DNA of 64,000 bases, from assembly GCF_030295975.1 (NCBI RefSeq), contig NZ_AP027364.1, positions 3,224,001-3,288,000 on the forward strand, written 5' to 3'. The position numbers and the translations under genes are program-made. How positions within the stretch are numbered: the first letter of the stretch is position 1; every line of letters starts with the position of its first letter. The notes beneath the pieces are model-generated. The model was not told the DNA's origin and did not search any database. It saw nothing but the letters and a program-made list of their open reading frames with translations. This DNA is from Thalassotalea atypica. GTDB lineage: Bacteria > Pseudomonadota > Gammaproteobacteria > Enterobacterales > Alteromonadaceae. Below, piece after piece: positions 28,222 through 38,497 of this stretch.

Positions 28222-28701
28222 ATGTACTACACAATTTATGACTCCCCCTTGGGTGAAATAGCGATAACAGCAAGTGAACAAGGTTTAACGGCACTTGCAT
28301 TTCAACAAGGCGCTAGCCCAATTGCATTTAACGAAAATGATGAAGAAATGCCTGATAAGTTTGCTGATGTCGTCACACAACTCAACGAATATTTTAACGG
28401 TCAACGAACCTCTTTTGAGCTGACGCTAGCACCACAAGGTACGCCTTTTCAAAAGAAGGTATGGCAAGCGCTTTGTCAGATCCCATGCGGAAAAACAGTC
28501 AGTTACGGTTGGATAGCAAAAAAGATTGGCAATGAAAAAGCAGTCAGAGCGGTAGGTACGGCCAATGGCGCTAACCCAATTGCACTCATTGTCCCATGCC
28601 ATCGCGTCATTGGGAGCAACCAAAAACTCACAGGTTATGCCGGAGGGCTTGCTTTGAAAGCAAAACTACTGATGCATGAAGGTGCTGACTTTAAAGTGTG
28701 A
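28222..28701 (+). CDS. ogt: Methylated-DNA--protein-cysteine methyltransferase
   Basis: The 159-residue protein has the suicide active site PCHRVIG, the helix-turn-helix KTVSYGWIAKKIGNEKAVRAVG and the C-terminal GYAGGLALKAKLL segment. It removes methyl groups from O6-methylguanine by transferring them to its own cysteine. It lies 55 bp after the Ada-AlkA fusion gene with AGAGAG before the ATG, so the two form an adaptive-response operon that divides the Ada functions between two proteins. Confidence 0.93.
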   Translation: MYYTIYDSPLGEIAITASEQGLTALAFQQGASPIAFNENDEEMPDKFADVVTQLNEYFNGQRTSFELTLAPQGTPFQKKVWQALCQIPCGKTVSYGWIAKKIGNEKAVRAVGTANGANPIALIVPCHRVIGSNQKLTGYAGGLALKAKLLMHEGADFKV

Positions 28702-28713
28702 TAATCAAGCTGA

Positions 28714-29343
28714 CTATTTTATATAAGTCGACATTAAAATCTTAAAATGCTTGTATAACGTAGGTTCAAACTGGCGGTCTAGAATGCTTAACTCAGGCGT
28801 TGCCTCGATAACAGCTTTTGCTACTTTGCTGTGATTACACGTGACCCAGACACCAATAATCACATCATAAGCCATCATCAATAACTCAAACGCTTGTTCT
28901 TGTTCAATGGCAAAAAGCGGACTAACTTTGTTAGTCGCCATCAACATTTTAGTGCGTATAGCGAGTTTGAACTCCCTCGCTTCTTCCTCGGTAATATTGT
29001 GCTCTAAAATGGTATATAAGATCCCGCTTAACTTGCAAAAGACACGGTTGTTATCGCAAGATAAGCTAAACGCTTTGACTGCATCATGTATAATTAAGTT
29101 TTGCTGAACATCATCAAACAAAGCGTCCATATTTCTTAAAAATAATGATAAGAATAACAATTCTTTGTTTCTAAAATAACGATAAAAGGCTGCTTTGGTA
29201 ATGCCGACATCTTCGGCAACATCAACTAAACGTACCTCAGCATATGATAAATCTAAAAAACGATGCTCAGCAGCGTCTAATATCTGCTCCACTCTTTGTT
29301 TTTTTTGCTCAGGATTAGCAGCTCGCTGCTTTATTTCGTTCAT
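28714..29343 (-). CDS. TetR-family transcriptional regulator
   Basis: The 209-residue protein has an N-terminal TetR helix-turn-helix (about 22-66; VRLVDVAEDVGITKAAFYRYFRNKELLF) and a helical ligand domain. It is convergent with the alkylation-repair operon, with 12 bp between the stops, and its downstream and divergent neighbours give no clear target. The C-terminal domain resembles the YrrM/TetR_C group only in outline, so the ligand is unknown. Confidence 0.85.
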   Translation of the reverse strand: MNEIKQRAANPEQKKQRVEQILDAAEHRFLDLSYAEVRLVDVAEDVGITKAAFYRYFRNKELLFLSLFLRNMDALFDDVQQNLIIHDAVKAFSLSCDNNRVFCKLSGILYTILEHNITEEEAREFKLAIRTKMLMATNKVSPLFAIEQEQAFELLMMAYDVIIGVWVTCNHSKVAKAVIEATPELSILDRQFEPTLYKHFKILMSTYIK

Positions 29344-29473
29344 AATAAGTTGTCAAAGTGAAGATAAGTAATATTCTATGAGATTGTTCAGCAATAACAA
29401 CTTTATATTACTCATTTTTCAGCCAATTTGATTTAACTACAATCACCGTGGAAAAATTGACAAGGCAAAACGC

Positions 29474-29501
29474 AAAAAAGCCGTAACATAATTACGGCTT
29501 T
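29474..29501 (-). terminator. Terminator of the HtrA-type protease gene
   Basis: AAAGCCGTAA and TTACGGCTTT form a perfect 10-bp stem with a 5-base loop. On the minus strand it is followed by TTTTTTGCG. It lies 26 bp after the protease stop. Confidence 0.85.
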
Positions 29502-29526
29502 GCTTGTGTTGTTTGGAAGACTCGTC

Positions 29527-30555
29527 TTACTCAATAATCCAAAATGTTTGTTTCACTTCGCCAGCTCGCAAATATTTCACAATGATTTTATCACCTTTTG
29601 CATACTCAGTTAGACGTCCGCGTAACTTCAATGCTGAAGCTAAATCTTTGATCGGTCGCCCTGAAATTTCTAGCAAAATATCACCACCGAGTAAAACGGG
29701 TGTGTTGCCAATAAGCACATTGAGATCTCCACCTCTAAAGCCAAGTCTGTCGGCAATAGTTCCCGGAACGACTTGTTGTATCAGTAGCCCATAACCATAA
29801 GGGTTATTGATCGCCTTAGCTTCTTTTTTGGTCAACAAATGGGGAATTAAGCCTGAAAATATTGTTGGGTCTGTCGCCATTATCTTTTGAATCGTGTCTG
29901 TTGAGATAACAAACCCTAGCCCAATACTGTCACCAGTTTTAGACAAAATATGACTTACAATACCTAAGATTTCACCATCAAGGTTAAACATTGGGCCGCC
30001 TGAATTACCTTTATTTATCGATGCATCAGTTTGTAAAAAACGCGGCACGAGACCGGTGCCTGGGATTGGATCTTTGTCGCGAATGCCACTTAGATAACCA
30101 ACCGATAAACTATGACTTACGCCATAAGGTGCGCCGATCACCATCACTTGTTCACCAACTCGATAATCTTCAGCTTTAGCGAGCTTTAGTGGCTTAATGT
30201 TATCAGGCACTTCGGCGGCTTGGATCATGGCAAGGTCAATAAGATTATCTACCCAAACTACGTGGCCAGATGTTTTACTACCGTCATTAAATGTTACTTC
30301 AATTTTGGTTGCTCGCTCTACAACGTGTGCGGCGGTTAATATACGTCCCTTTTTTGACACTAAAGCACCTGAGCCTAAAGAATTAGCCTTGCTCACTTTG
30401 TAATTAACTTGCCCCGGTTTTGGATTAGCAATCGCCTCAACATGCAATTCGACGACACTGTTATTTACTGAATCGTAGAGTTTCTGAATTTTATTGTCTG
30501 CAAAAGAGTAAGAGGCGTAGATTAGTGCAAGAAAAGATACAACAATTCGTTTCAT
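29527..30555 (-). CDS. HtrA/DegS-like periplasmic serine protease with PDZ domain
   Basis: The 342-residue protein from the ATG at 30555 has a signal peptide (MKRIVVSFLALIYASYSFA). An S1C trypsin-like domain carries an apparent triad of His77 (TAAHVVE), Asp107 (NLIDLAM) and Ser185 (NKGNSGGP), and a single PDZ domain spans about 245-340. The overall form is like DegS or a short DegP, but the signal peptide suggests a free periplasmic or secreted enzyme. It probably degrades or senses misfolded envelope proteins. A longer start at 30573 only adds six residues before the signal peptide. Confidence 0.88.
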   Translation of the reverse strand: MKRIVVSFLALIYASYSFADNKIQKLYDSVNNSVVELHVEAIANPKPGQVNYKVSKANSLGSGALVSKKGRILTAAHVVERATKIEVTFNDGSKTSGHVVWVDNLIDLAMIQAAEVPDNIKPLKLAKAEDYRVGEQVMVIGAPYGVSHSLSVGYLSGIRDKDPIPGTGLVPRFLQTDASINKGNSGGPMFNLDGEILGIVSHILSKTGDSIGLGFVISTDTIQKIMATDPTIFSGLIPHLLTKKEAKAINNPYGYGLLIQQVVPGTIADRLGFRGGDLNVLIGNTPVLLGGDILLEISGRPIKDLASALKLRGRLTEYAKGDKIIVKYLRAGEVKQTFWIIE

Positions 30556-30683
30556 TAGTTTGTCCGGTAACATAAAATGATTGCTAGTTTACCCTAATCC
30601 AGTTAACAATAAATTACATTTGGTTGCATATCGTTATTTTAATTATTGCAACATGGTTTTAGATGAAATAAAAAGGCAATATT

Positions 30684-31064
30684 TTGGAAATTATCGCAGG
30701 AATAGCTGTCGCGATTATTTTATGGATGTTATGGCAAGTATACCGTGCCAGACAATTTAATAACTTTAAAGCTAGGATAAATTCAGAGCTAAAGTCATTA
30801 GTGATCAAAGAATTACAGCACAGATTAGAGCGCCAAAGAAGTGAGACATTTCCTAATAATGATACGCATATTCGAGCGAGCATTTATTACTGGAGTCAGT
30901 ATCCTAGCAGAGTATTGCAGGCTGCTATTGCTTGGGGAGTTGTAACAGAAGATTGGCTTGAGAAAACAGGGAATACACGGCATTGCCAACATTTGTTTTT
31001 CATCGAACGAGATAAGCTGGCTCATTTTGCCAAAGAGCCAGATATAGAATCAGAGCAACCGTAA
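30684..31064 (+). CDS. Hypothetical membrane-anchored protein
   Basis: The 126-residue protein has one N-terminal hydrophobic helix (MEIIAGIAVAIILWMLWQVY) followed by a basic, charged cytoplasmic-type region and a compact C-terminal part (YYWSQYPSRVLQAAIAWGVV, FFIERDKLAHFA). No family is recognised. It starts with TTG, with AAGG eight bases upstream. A hairpin follows the stop, so it is probably a single-gene unit. Confidence 0.6.
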   Translation: MEIIAGIAVAIILWMLWQVYRARQFNNFKARINSELKSLVIKELQHRLERQRSETFPNNDTHIRASIYYWSQYPSRVLQAAIAWGVVTEDWLEKTGNTRHCQHLFFIERDKLAHFAKEPDIESEQP

Positions 31065-31082
31065 GTCAGCACCTGCTGACTT
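31063..31082 (+). terminator. Hairpin after the membrane-anchored protein gene
   Basis: AAGTCAGC and GCTGACTT form an 8-bp stem with a 4-base loop directly at the stop codon. The following T-content is low. Confidence 0.45.
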
Positions 31083-31118
31083 GCATTCTCATTAGTTTCA
31101 ACGCATAGAATAAATGAA

Positions 31119-31844
31119 TTAATCTTTACGTTCGAACTGCAAATCCCAAACACCATGACCCAGTCGTTGACCACGGTTCTCAAACTTGGTTAAAGGCCTT
31201 GAGTCTGGTCTAGGAACATAATCATTATTTTCTGATAAATTTTTGTAGCCCGGAGCTGACTGCATATCTTCTAACATACATTCTGCGTAGTTTTCCCAGT
31301 CAGTTGCCATATGAAACACACCACCTATTTTTAATTTTTGGCGGATAGCTTCGACAAACTCAGGCTTTACAATACGGCGTTTATGATGCTTTTTCTTGTG
31401 CCACGGATCAGGGAAGAAAAGTTGCACTGTCGATAAACTCTGATCTTCAAGGCAATCCGCAAGCACTTCAATGGCATCGTGTTCATACACTTTTAAGTTA
31501 CTTACGCCTTCAGCTTTTGCCAGCGCGATACATGCTCCAACACCTGGTCGATGCACCTCTACACCGACAAAGTTGAGCTCTGGTGCATTCTTAGCCATTT
31601 CAACTAATGATTTACCCATGCCAAAGCCAATTTCTAAAACAACAGGGTTATTATTGCCAAATATGGTTTCAAAGTTCAAAACACCATTTTCATGATTCAA
31701 CCCCATATCATCCCAAAAGGCCTCAAGTGCGTGTGCTTGGCCTTTAGTCAACCGCCCTTCACGTTTAACAAAGCTGCGTACTTTACGAATGTACTTACCT
31801 TCTTGCTCTGCTTGTTCAATTGATTTATGGGTTCTTTCGGTCAT
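31119..31844 (-). CDS. trmB: tRNA (guanine-N7-)-methyltransferase
   Basis: The 241-residue protein carries the SAM site [17 protein letters not shown], the TrmB signature [15 protein letters not shown] and the C-terminal [11 protein letters not shown] segment. It methylates G46 of tRNAs. The length fits the family. It lies near yggL, mutY and yggX, a grouping also seen in enterobacteria, but here separated by a chemoreceptor cluster. Confidence 0.95.
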   Translation of the reverse strand: MTERTHKSIEQAEQEGKYIRKVRSFVKREGRLTKGQAHALEAFWDDMGLNHENGVLNFETIFGNNNPVVLEIGFGMGKSLVEMAKNAPELNFVGVEVHRPGVGACIALAKAEGVSNLKVYEHDAIEVLADCLEDQSLSTVQLFFPDPWHKKKHHKRRIVKPEFVEAIRQKLKIGGVFHMATDWENYAECMLEDMQSAPGYKNLSENNDYVPRPDSRPLTKFENRGQRLGHGVWDLQFERKD

Positions 31845-31978
31845 AAATAATCACCTTGTAAATTTTGGAGGCGTATTATCCTTTTTTACACCGTTAAACT
31901 CAAACCGAAAATAGCAAAAGTCAGAGTTTTTGACTATTACTTAATAAACAATAATTTACCCTAGTGTATAAGATAGTT

Positions 31979-33922
31979 ATGAATGATTGGCTGAAGAAAA
32001 TCACAATAAAGCGCGGGCTCATTGCTATAACGGCGATATCTCTAGTTGTCCTTTCCCTTAGTTCTATTGTATTAAACAACATTATTTTCAAAGAAGTTTT
32101 TGAAAAAAACATAGAACAAGATCTACTACCCAACCAATTAGCTAAGGTTGAAGCCAGAATTCGCCAGCAACTAAGTACTCCATTAGAGCTGTCTAAATCT
32201 ATTACTCAAAATAGCTACTTAATTGATTGGGCAAGCGCTGGAGAACCGGAACAAGGGCAGCCCCAAGCAATTAACTACTTGAAAGGCATGCAAGTCAAAA
32301 ACAACGCTTTTGTTGTTTTTTGGGTATCAAATGTCTCCCAAAACTATCTGAATCAAAGCGGCGTGCTCAAACAAATAAGCCGTGAAAAAGACGCATGGTT
32401 TTATCAATTTATCGAGAAAGACATCCCTTTTGAAATTGCTTTTGATTATGAAGAAGGCTCGTCTAAATTAACGGCCTTTGTAAACTATAAAGCCAGCCAC
32501 CAAGGACAAGTATTAGCGGTAGCAGGTCTCGGATATTCAGTTGATGCCATCAGCGAAGAAATTTTGACCAATAAAATAGGCACAAATGGCTACGTGTTTG
32601 TTACGGACTATCAAGGTAATGTCATCATTCATCCGCAATTATCAGAGCTTAAAAAAAGGCAACTTAAGGAGCTAGACGGTTTTGCCAATGCTTCTTCAAC
32701 CTTATTAAAAAATACTTCTACTTATGTTTTTGACCAAATCACAAAAGATGGCGAAGAGTTCTATGTTGCAAGTGTAGGACTGCCTGAGCTTAACTGGAAA
32801 ATTATTGCCATGTTGCCCAAATCTGAGCCAATGTCACAAATTCAATCAGCTCAAGTTAAGACCGCGATATTCAATATCATTATTGCCGGCTGCTTTATTT
32901 TAATGATGATTGGATTTGCCAAACGTATTGCACAGCCAATCGTAAACATTGGCGATCGATTAATTGAAATGGCCGAGCAAGGGGGAGACTTAACCCAAAA
33001 ATTAGATGATGACAGAGGTGATGAGCTGGGTAACTTGGCAACGGGGTTTAATGCTATCTTACTTAAAATAAGTAACATGATTGAAGAAATAAAACAGACG
33101 GAACATATGATGGCAGGCCTATTTGATGAGTTACGAAACCTATCAGGGCAAGTTGTGGATTATGTTGGCGAACAACAAAATGAATCAGGCTCAGTTGCAA
33201 CCGCCACCAATGAAATGAGCCATAGCATTCAAGAAGTTAGCAATTTGGCCAGCTCGACTGCAAGTAAAACTGAGTCTGCCGAGCAAACCATTTCAGCAAC
33301 TAACCAACAAGTCGATACAACCAGCGAGGTCATGTCCTCACTGCAAGAAAGCAATCAACACACACAAGAAAAGATATCCGCCTTAGCGGAGCAAACCAAT
33401 ATGATCAGCTCTGTGGTGGATACTATAAGCAGTATTTCTGAACAAACCAATTTACTCGCATTAAATGCAGCCATAGAAGCGGCTAGAGCTGGTGAACAAG
33501 GTAGAGGCTTTGCCGTTGTGGCAGACGAAGTACGCACACTAGCTGCACGAACTCAACAGTCAACACAAGAGATTAATGATGTAATAAGCCGCCTACAAAG
33601 CCAAGCACAAGAAACCGTAACCGCCATGAGTCAAAACAGTGAATTGGCCACACAAGGTTTAGAACAAACTACACAAGCACAAACTGCGCTTAGCCTCGTG
33701 GTGAATGAAATAAGCGAAATCACTGCCATGAACACGCAAGTAGCCACAGCAACCCAAGAGCAATCTAATGTCATTAACGAGTTAAACGGGAATGTTACTC
33801 GTATTGCAGATATGGCTTTAAAAATTTCTGAGCTTTCCGATAACACGAGCAGCATTATCGATGATTTAAATAGCCAAAAAGAACAGTTGTCAAACTTAGT
33901 CTCTCAATTTAAAACCCAGTAG
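31979..33922 (+). CDS. Methyl-accepting chemotaxis protein with Cache sensor
   Basis: The roughly 647-residue receptor has an N-terminal transmembrane helix (about 15-33), a double-Cache periplasmic domain (about 50-290), a second helix (about 297-317), a HAMP domain and a long methyl-accepting coiled coil. The invariant hairpin tip is [35 protein letters not shown]. Cache domains bind amino acids, organic acids or purines. The start is the ATG at 31979; a GTG five codons earlier is open. An outer-membrane channel and a periplasmic binding-like protein follow within 30 bp each, so the cluster may serve uptake and sensing of one compound. Confidence 0.92.
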   Translation: MNDWLKKITIKRGLIAITAISLVVLSLSSIVLNNIIFKEVFEKNIEQDLLPNQLAKVEARIRQQLSTPLELSKSITQNSYLIDWASAGEPEQGQPQAINYLKGMQVKNNAFVVFWVSNVSQNYLNQSGVLKQISREKDAWFYQFIEKDIPFEIAFDYEEGSSKLTAFVNYKASHQGQVLAVAGLGYSVDAISEEILTNKIGTNGYVFVTDYQGNVIIHPQLSELKKRQLKELDGFANASSTLLKNTSTYVFDQITKDGEEFYVASVGLPELNWKIIAMLPKSEPMSQIQSAQVKTAIFNIIIAGCFILMMIGFAKRIAQPIVNIGDRLIEMAEQGGDLTQKLDDDRGDELGNLATGFNAILLKISNMIEEIKQTEHMMAGLFDELRNLSGQVVDYVGEQQNESGSVATATNEMSHSIQEVSNLASSTASKTESAEQTISATNQQVDTTSEVMSSLQESNQHTQEKISALAEQTNMISSVVDTISSISEQTNLLALNAAIEAARAGEQGRGFAVVADEVRTLAARTQQSTQEINDVISRLQSQAQETVTAMSQNSELATQGLEQTTQAQTALSLVVNEISEITAMNTQVATATQEQSNVINELNGNVTRIADMALKISELSDNTSSIIDDLNSQKEQLSNLVSQFKTQ

Positions 33923-33929
33923 GTTTAAT

Positions 33930-34610
33930 ATGAACAAACTAATTATTTTAATCGTTGTAGCATCATTTCCTTATGCAGCTTGGGCTGAAACTCTATGGTC
34001 TGATTTTAGTGTCACCTATTTAAACGGAAGTGATTATGAAGTAGGCGATCCTGACCGACAAGTGGTCACCTTTGAACATGTCGCAGGCTTGAGCTGGGGA
34101 GACAGTTTTTTGTTTGTAGACCGACTAGAGTCTGATAATGGCTCAACCGAAACTTACGCTGAATGGTCACCAAGAATAAAAATTTCTCAATATGAAAACA
34201 GTTTCTTAAAGAATATTTATGTCGCGACAACAGCTGAAATTGGTGACGGTTTCACTCACTACTTAGTGGGTGTCGGCACTGATATAAAAATGCCCCACTT
34301 TACCTTTCTAAAATTAAACCTATACCACAGAAACAATGAACTTGGTGATAATGGAGAGCAAGTCACCGTAGCATGGGCGGTACCGATAGGGCCATTAAAT
34401 TACGATGGTTTTATCGATTTTGTTCCTTCTAATAATGACAACGAAACAAGTATGAATATGACGTCACAATTAAAATATAATTTGTCACCCCATATTAATA
34501 TTACCACCCCACTTTATTTAGGTATTGAATACGTTCATTGGCAAAACAAATTTGGTATTGACGATGTGGATGAGAATAATGTAAATCTGTTAGTTAAATA
34601 TCATTTCTAA
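33930..34610 (+). CDS. Tsx/OmpK-type outer-membrane channel protein
   Basis: The 226-residue protein has a signal peptide (MNKLIILIVVASFPYAAWA) and alternating amphipathic strands of a small 12-stranded beta-barrel. It opens with LWSDFSVTYLNGSDYE and ends with an aromatic residue (NLLVKYHF), as outer-membrane proteins do. The pattern resembles the nucleoside-specific channel family (Tsx/OmpK, DUF5020). Substrate specificity is not shown. It starts eight bases after the chemoreceptor stop, so the two are surely co-transcribed. Confidence 0.8.
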   Translation: MNKLIILIVVASFPYAAWAETLWSDFSVTYLNGSDYEVGDPDRQVVTFEHVAGLSWGDSFLFVDRLESDNGSTETYAEWSPRIKISQYENSFLKNIYVATTAEIGDGFTHYLVGVGTDIKMPHFTFLKLNLYHRNNELGDNGEQVTVAWAVPIGPLNYDGFIDFVPSNNDNETSMNMTSQLKYNLSPHINITTPLYLGIEYVHWQNKFGIDDVDENNVNLLVKYHF

Positions 34611-34644
34611 GACGTAGTCGTAAGTAACGACAGCATTGGTCAAT

Positions 34645-35349
34645 ATGACACACGGAATTATCGCACTTCTTTTAACGTTTATATTGGCCTTAAAGCCTGT
34701 TACCGCAGCACAATATATTATTGGCATAGAGCCAATGATCGCTAATATTAACTGCATCAATAGACGACCTTGCCAAGTTAACTCGCGCAAAGACATTGTG
34801 ATATTAAATAAAATCAAACAAACTCTTTCACTAGAGTTTTCTTACAAAGAGTTTCCTATTAGACGTTTGTATGCGAGTTTCATTAATGGCAGTTCACTGG
34901 ATTTCAAATACCCCGACAATCCTAATTGGAAATCAAACTTAAAGCGCAATAAGGCAATCTATTACAGTGATGCCATCAGACAATATACAGACGGCACCTT
35001 TACACAAAAACAAACTTGTAGTGATTTTTCCAATGCTCACATAAATAAATTAGGAACATTGCGAGGTTTTACTGCAGAGCCTTATTTAGAGGCAATAAAA
35101 AGTAAACAGATAAGTTTGATTGAATTTGATTATATGGAGCAGTTAGTAAACTCTCTTTTAGCTAAAAGGATTGACGCTATTTATGTTAATGAAGATTATA
35201 TTGGCAGCCATTTAAATCAAAACAATTATGATATTGTTTTATGTAAAAAGCTGCCATTTATTAAGGGGGAATATTACCTTTCTACAATAAAACACCCTGA
35301 TTTAATCGAGCAAATAAACCAGTTACTAAAAGCTAGCAATAAGCACTAA
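34645..35349 (+). CDS. Periplasmic solute-binding-like protein
   Basis: The roughly 234-residue protein has a signal peptide (THGIIALLLTFILALKPVTA, cut after the Ala run) and the outline of an SBP_bac_3 amino-acid-type binding protein. Features are the early PIRRLYASF lobe, a GTLRGFT loop where the family has its G-x-x-x-G segment, and a C-terminal dimer-like LIEQINQLLK helix. No ABC transporter genes are present, so it may act as a ligand-delivery protein for the chemoreceptor encoded two genes upstream. Its start (ATG 34645, or TTG 34636) has no clear ribosome site. Family assignment is moderate. Confidence 0.65.
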   Translation: MTHGIIALLLTFILALKPVTAAQYIIGIEPMIANINCINRRPCQVNSRKDIVILNKIKQTLSLEFSYKEFPIRRLYASFINGSSLDFKYPDNPNWKSNLKRNKAIYYSDAIRQYTDGTFTQKQTCSDFSNAHINKLGTLRGFTAEPYLEAIKSKQISLIEFDYMEQLVNSLLAKRIDAIYVNEDYIGSHLNQNNYDIVLCKKLPFIKGEYYLSTIKHPDLIEQINQLLKASNKH

Positions 35350-35385
35350 ATATCGCGGATATTAGCATAGAGTATTAATTAAATT

Positions 35386-35721
35386 TTACGCCCACCAAAC
35401 GTCATATAAATCGCTTACTGCAACGGCCGTAGCACCATTATCAGTTAACCATTTTTCAACAGCGGCTCTATGCTCGTCTGTACATTTCCCTATTTTCTGT
35501 GTGCAAATAAGCCCATGCCAAAGCACATCCCCTTCGCCGCCGAACCCTAAACCATTAGGCTCAATAACATCATTGAAAAACTTACTAATAAAGTTATCTA
35601 CACCTTCGCTATCAATATCGTCAGCTAATTTCCAAGCGACATCAAATCCTAGTTCTTGGAATTCATCTACACGCAACTTTTTACGAAGACGACGGTTACG
35701 ATTTTTAGCATCAATTTTCAT
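35386..35721 (-). CDS. yggL: YggL family protein (DUF469)
   Basis: The 111-residue protein matches YggL. It has the basic N-terminus (NRNRRLRKKLRVDEFQELGF) and the conserved GFGGEGD and CTDEHRAAVEKWL segments. The family associates with ribosomes in E. coli, and its exact function is unsettled. It is divergent from mutY across about 190 bp, as in enterobacteria where yggL lies close to trmB and mutY. Confidence 0.9.
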   Translation of the reverse strand: MKIDAKNRNRRLRKKLRVDEFQELGFDVAWKLADDIDSEGVDNFISKFFNDVIEPNGLGFGGEGDVLWHGLICTQKIGKCTDEHRAAVEKWLTDNGATAVAVSDLYDVWWA

Positions 35722-35907
35722 GGCTATTCCTAGTTAGAGTAAAATTTACAGCGGTATTTTGAACTAGCCTATCAATAATAGCCAGAGGCTATAGCATTTT
35801 TGCTCATAAATGTTGATTTGTTCTAAGGTTACTCCTTCTAAAAAGTATCATTGATTTTACCTTCATACATAGCATTCGTTTTTTCGATTGACTACACTGT
35901 GCTCGCT

Positions 35908-36984
35908 ATGAAAAACACATCAAAAATAACAACAGCGTCAGCAACGAAATTCAGCCAACAAATATTGGCGTGGTATCACGAGCATGGCCGCAAGCACCTG
36001 CCATGGCAGGACAATAAAACCCCATACCGCGTTTGGGTTTCGGAAATTATGTTGCAACAAACGCAAGTAGCCACAGTAATTGGCTACTATCAAAAATTTA
36101 TGAAGAGCTTTCCAACCGTAATTGATTTAGCAAATGCTGAGCAAGATGAAGTACTCCACCATTGGACCGGACTTGGCTATTATGCGAGAGCAAGAAACCT
36201 GCATAAAACGGCGCAAATTATTGCTGAGCAGTACCAAGGTGAATTCCCACAAGACATTGAAGGTGTTATTGCCCTGCCCGGTATCGGCCGTTCAACCGCA
36301 GGTGCTATTTTAAGTTTGTCACGAAAAGAACATCACGCTATTTTGGATGGCAATGTCAAACGTGTATTGGCACGCTGCTACCTTGTACAAGGGCACAACG
36401 GACAAGCAATTTATGAAAAATCGTTATGGCCTATAGCGGAAAAACTGACGCCTAAAAAAGGCGTGCAATTTTATAACCAAGCCATGATGGACATAGGCGC
36501 AAGTATTTGCACTCGATCATCACCTAAATGTGACATCTGCCCAGTTCAATCGCACTGCATTGCGTATGCAACGAATGAACAAACTAACTATCCCCAGAAA
36601 AAACCTAAGAAAATCATTCCAGAAAAGTCAACTATTATGGTTATTCCTCGTTTAAAGCAACGGGTATTAATGGAGAAGCGCGCTCCTGCTGGAATTTGGG
36701 GAGGCTTATGGTGTTTCTATGAAGTTAACCAAACAGAGCAAATTAACGCCTTATTGACTAAATTGAACTTGAAAGAGTATCAACGCGAGGAATTATCAAC
36801 ATTTAGACATACCTTTAGCCATTTTCATTTGGACATCAGCCCAATTGTGATTGATGTAGAACAGATAGTGTCGAAAGAAATCAACGATCACGCTGAACAA
36901 CAATGGTATAATTTACATCACAAGGTTGAAGTAGGTTTAGCTGCATCAACTTTAAAATTAATCAAACATCTTGAACAACGTTAA
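35908..36984 (+). CDS. mutY: Adenine DNA glycosylase
   Basis: The 358-residue enzyme has the MutY N-terminal helix-hairpin-helix ([19 protein letters not shown]), the catalytic Asp region [13 protein letters not shown], the iron-sulfur cysteines ([17 protein letters not shown]) and a C-terminal NUDIX-like domain (about 230-355; [14 protein letters not shown]). It removes adenine mispaired with 8-oxoguanine. I use the ATG at 35908, which starts the conserved part; an upstream TTG at 35851 would add 19 hydrophobic residues with no support. yggX follows 12 bp downstream. Confidence 0.95.
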   Translation: MKNTSKITTASATKFSQQILAWYHEHGRKHLPWQDNKTPYRVWVSEIMLQQTQVATVIGYYQKFMKSFPTVIDLANAEQDEVLHHWTGLGYYARARNLHKTAQIIAEQYQGEFPQDIEGVIALPGIGRSTAGAILSLSRKEHHAILDGNVKRVLARCYLVQGHNGQAIYEKSLWPIAEKLTPKKGVQFYNQAMMDIGASICTRSSPKCDICPVQSHCIAYATNEQTNYPQKKPKKIIPEKSTIMVIPRLKQRVLMEKRAPAGIWGGLWCFYEVNQTEQINALLTKLNLKEYQREELSTFRHTFSHFHLDISPIVIDVEQIVSKEINDHAEQQWYNLHHKVEVGLAASTLKLIKHLEQR

Positions 36985-36996
36985 AGAGATATAAAC

Positions 36997-37272
36997 ATGA
37001 GCAGAACAGTTTTTTGCCAGAACCTTCAAAAAGAAGCTGAAGGATTAGATTTTCAATTATACCCTGGAGACATTGGCAAACGAATTTTCGACAATATCTG
37101 TAAAGAAGCATGGGGGAATTGGCAGAAAAAGCAAACAATGCTGATCAACGAGAAAAAAATGAACATGATGAACCCTGATGACAGAGCATTTTTAGAAACT
37201 GCAATGATCGCCTACTTATTCGACGGTAAAGAACCTGAAATTGAAGGCTATGTACCGGTTAAAAAGCAATGA
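36997..37272 (+). CDS. yggX: Fe(II) trafficking protein YggX
   Basis: The 91-residue protein matches YggX throughout. It has [19 protein letters not shown] with the redox-active Cys near residue 7, [19 protein letters not shown] and the acidic C-terminus. It protects iron-sulfur enzymes against oxidation. It lies in the conserved mutY-yggX order and overlaps the downstream transporter gene by four bases (ATGA). Confidence 0.96.
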   Translation: MSRTVFCQNLQKEAEGLDFQLYPGDIGKRIFDNICKEAWGNWQKKQTMLINEKKMNMMNPDDRAFLETAMIAYLFDGKEPEIEGYVPVKKQ

Positions 37273-37556
37273 TGGAATTAGGGTTTGATTGGCGAGTGTT
37301 CTTCACTATTTTCGCCTCGGTGTTTATTGCAGAGCTTGGTGACAAAACTCAATTAGCGACAATGTTATTTGCTGCAGACAGAGACATCAGCAAATGGCTG
37401 GTATTTTTTGCCGCATCAGCAGCCTTAATTGTCGCTTCTGCCGTTGGTGTTTTAGCTGGAACTTTCTTATCTGAGTATATTAACGAAAAGTATTTAGCTT
37501 ATATCGCTGGTGGTGGTTTCATCATTATTGGCTTTTATACTATTTACCACGCTTAA
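37269..37556 (+). CDS. Single-domain GDT1/TMEM165 (UPF0016) family transporter
   Basis: The 95-residue protein has three hydrophobic segments and the family's cation motif ELGDKTQLA near residues 22-30. Usual family members repeat this half twice (about 190 residues), so this is a half-size form that would have to dimerise. Members carry manganese or calcium. Its ATG overlaps the yggX stop (ATGATGG offers two adjacent starts), which implies translational coupling to yggX and suggests a metal-homeostasis role. Confidence 0.85.
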   Translation: MMELGFDWRVFFTIFASVFIAELGDKTQLATMLFAADRDISKWLVFFAASAALIVASAVGVLAGTFLSEYINEKYLAYIAGGGFIIIGFYTIYHA

Positions 37557-37632
37557 AGTTCAGCCACTTTGATGTTGTTTACGCCAAAGCGTAGAAAAAA
37601 CCAGCAAACAAAAACTTTTTTGAAAAAAAGTG

Positions 37633-37661
37633 TTGACGGGGAAAACGAAAAACAGTTTAAT
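37633..37661 (+). promoter_or_regulatory. Promoter of the tRNA-Phe/tRNA-Thr operon
   Basis: TTGACG and TTTAAT are separated by 17 bp and followed by the ACGCCCC discriminator typical of stringently controlled stable-RNA genes. It lies about 50 bp before the tRNA-Phe. Confidence 0.75.
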
Positions 37662-37710
37662 ACGCCCCGTCTTCAGGACAACGCGGTGAAAGCCCGAAGT
37701 CTTGCAAGAA

Positions 37711-37786
37711 GCCCAGATAGCTCAGTCGGTAGAGCAGGGGATTGAAAATCCCCGTGTCCGTGGTTCGATTCCGCGTCTGGGCACCA
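37711..37786 (+). tRNA. tRNA-Phe (GAA), CCA encoded
   Basis: A 76-nt cloverleaf identical in sequence to the tRNA-Phe at 14870-14945. The acceptor is GCCCAGA/TCTGGGC, the anticodon GAA, and CCA is encoded. It is the first gene of a two-tRNA operon. Confidence 0.96.
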
Positions 37787-37862
37787 TTATTTTGAGATAG
37801 TGAATGACCTTCATTATTTCGGTGCCAAGATAAACTTAGGTTTATCGCACACAGTTTTGTGT

Positions 37863-38222
<360 letters not shown>

Positions 38223-38497
38223 TTTGAATTAATGGAATAAGTTGCCTACTGATGTAAAAACTCCGAGCTGGGTATTGGCAGCAGTGAAATTAGTAGAATG
38301 GATATATCTTTGGAACTTATCACCTTTAATCATGATTATCCTTATGTGAGAAAATACCATAGTGTGAAATAAAGTGTCTTGGTAACAAAAGTCATAAGAA
38401 ACTAAAGATCTTCAAACAAAATCACCAACCTATTTGGCTGCATATTAAGTATTGAACTAATATCTAGTAAAATCTCCGTAAATGGAATGGAAGAGTC

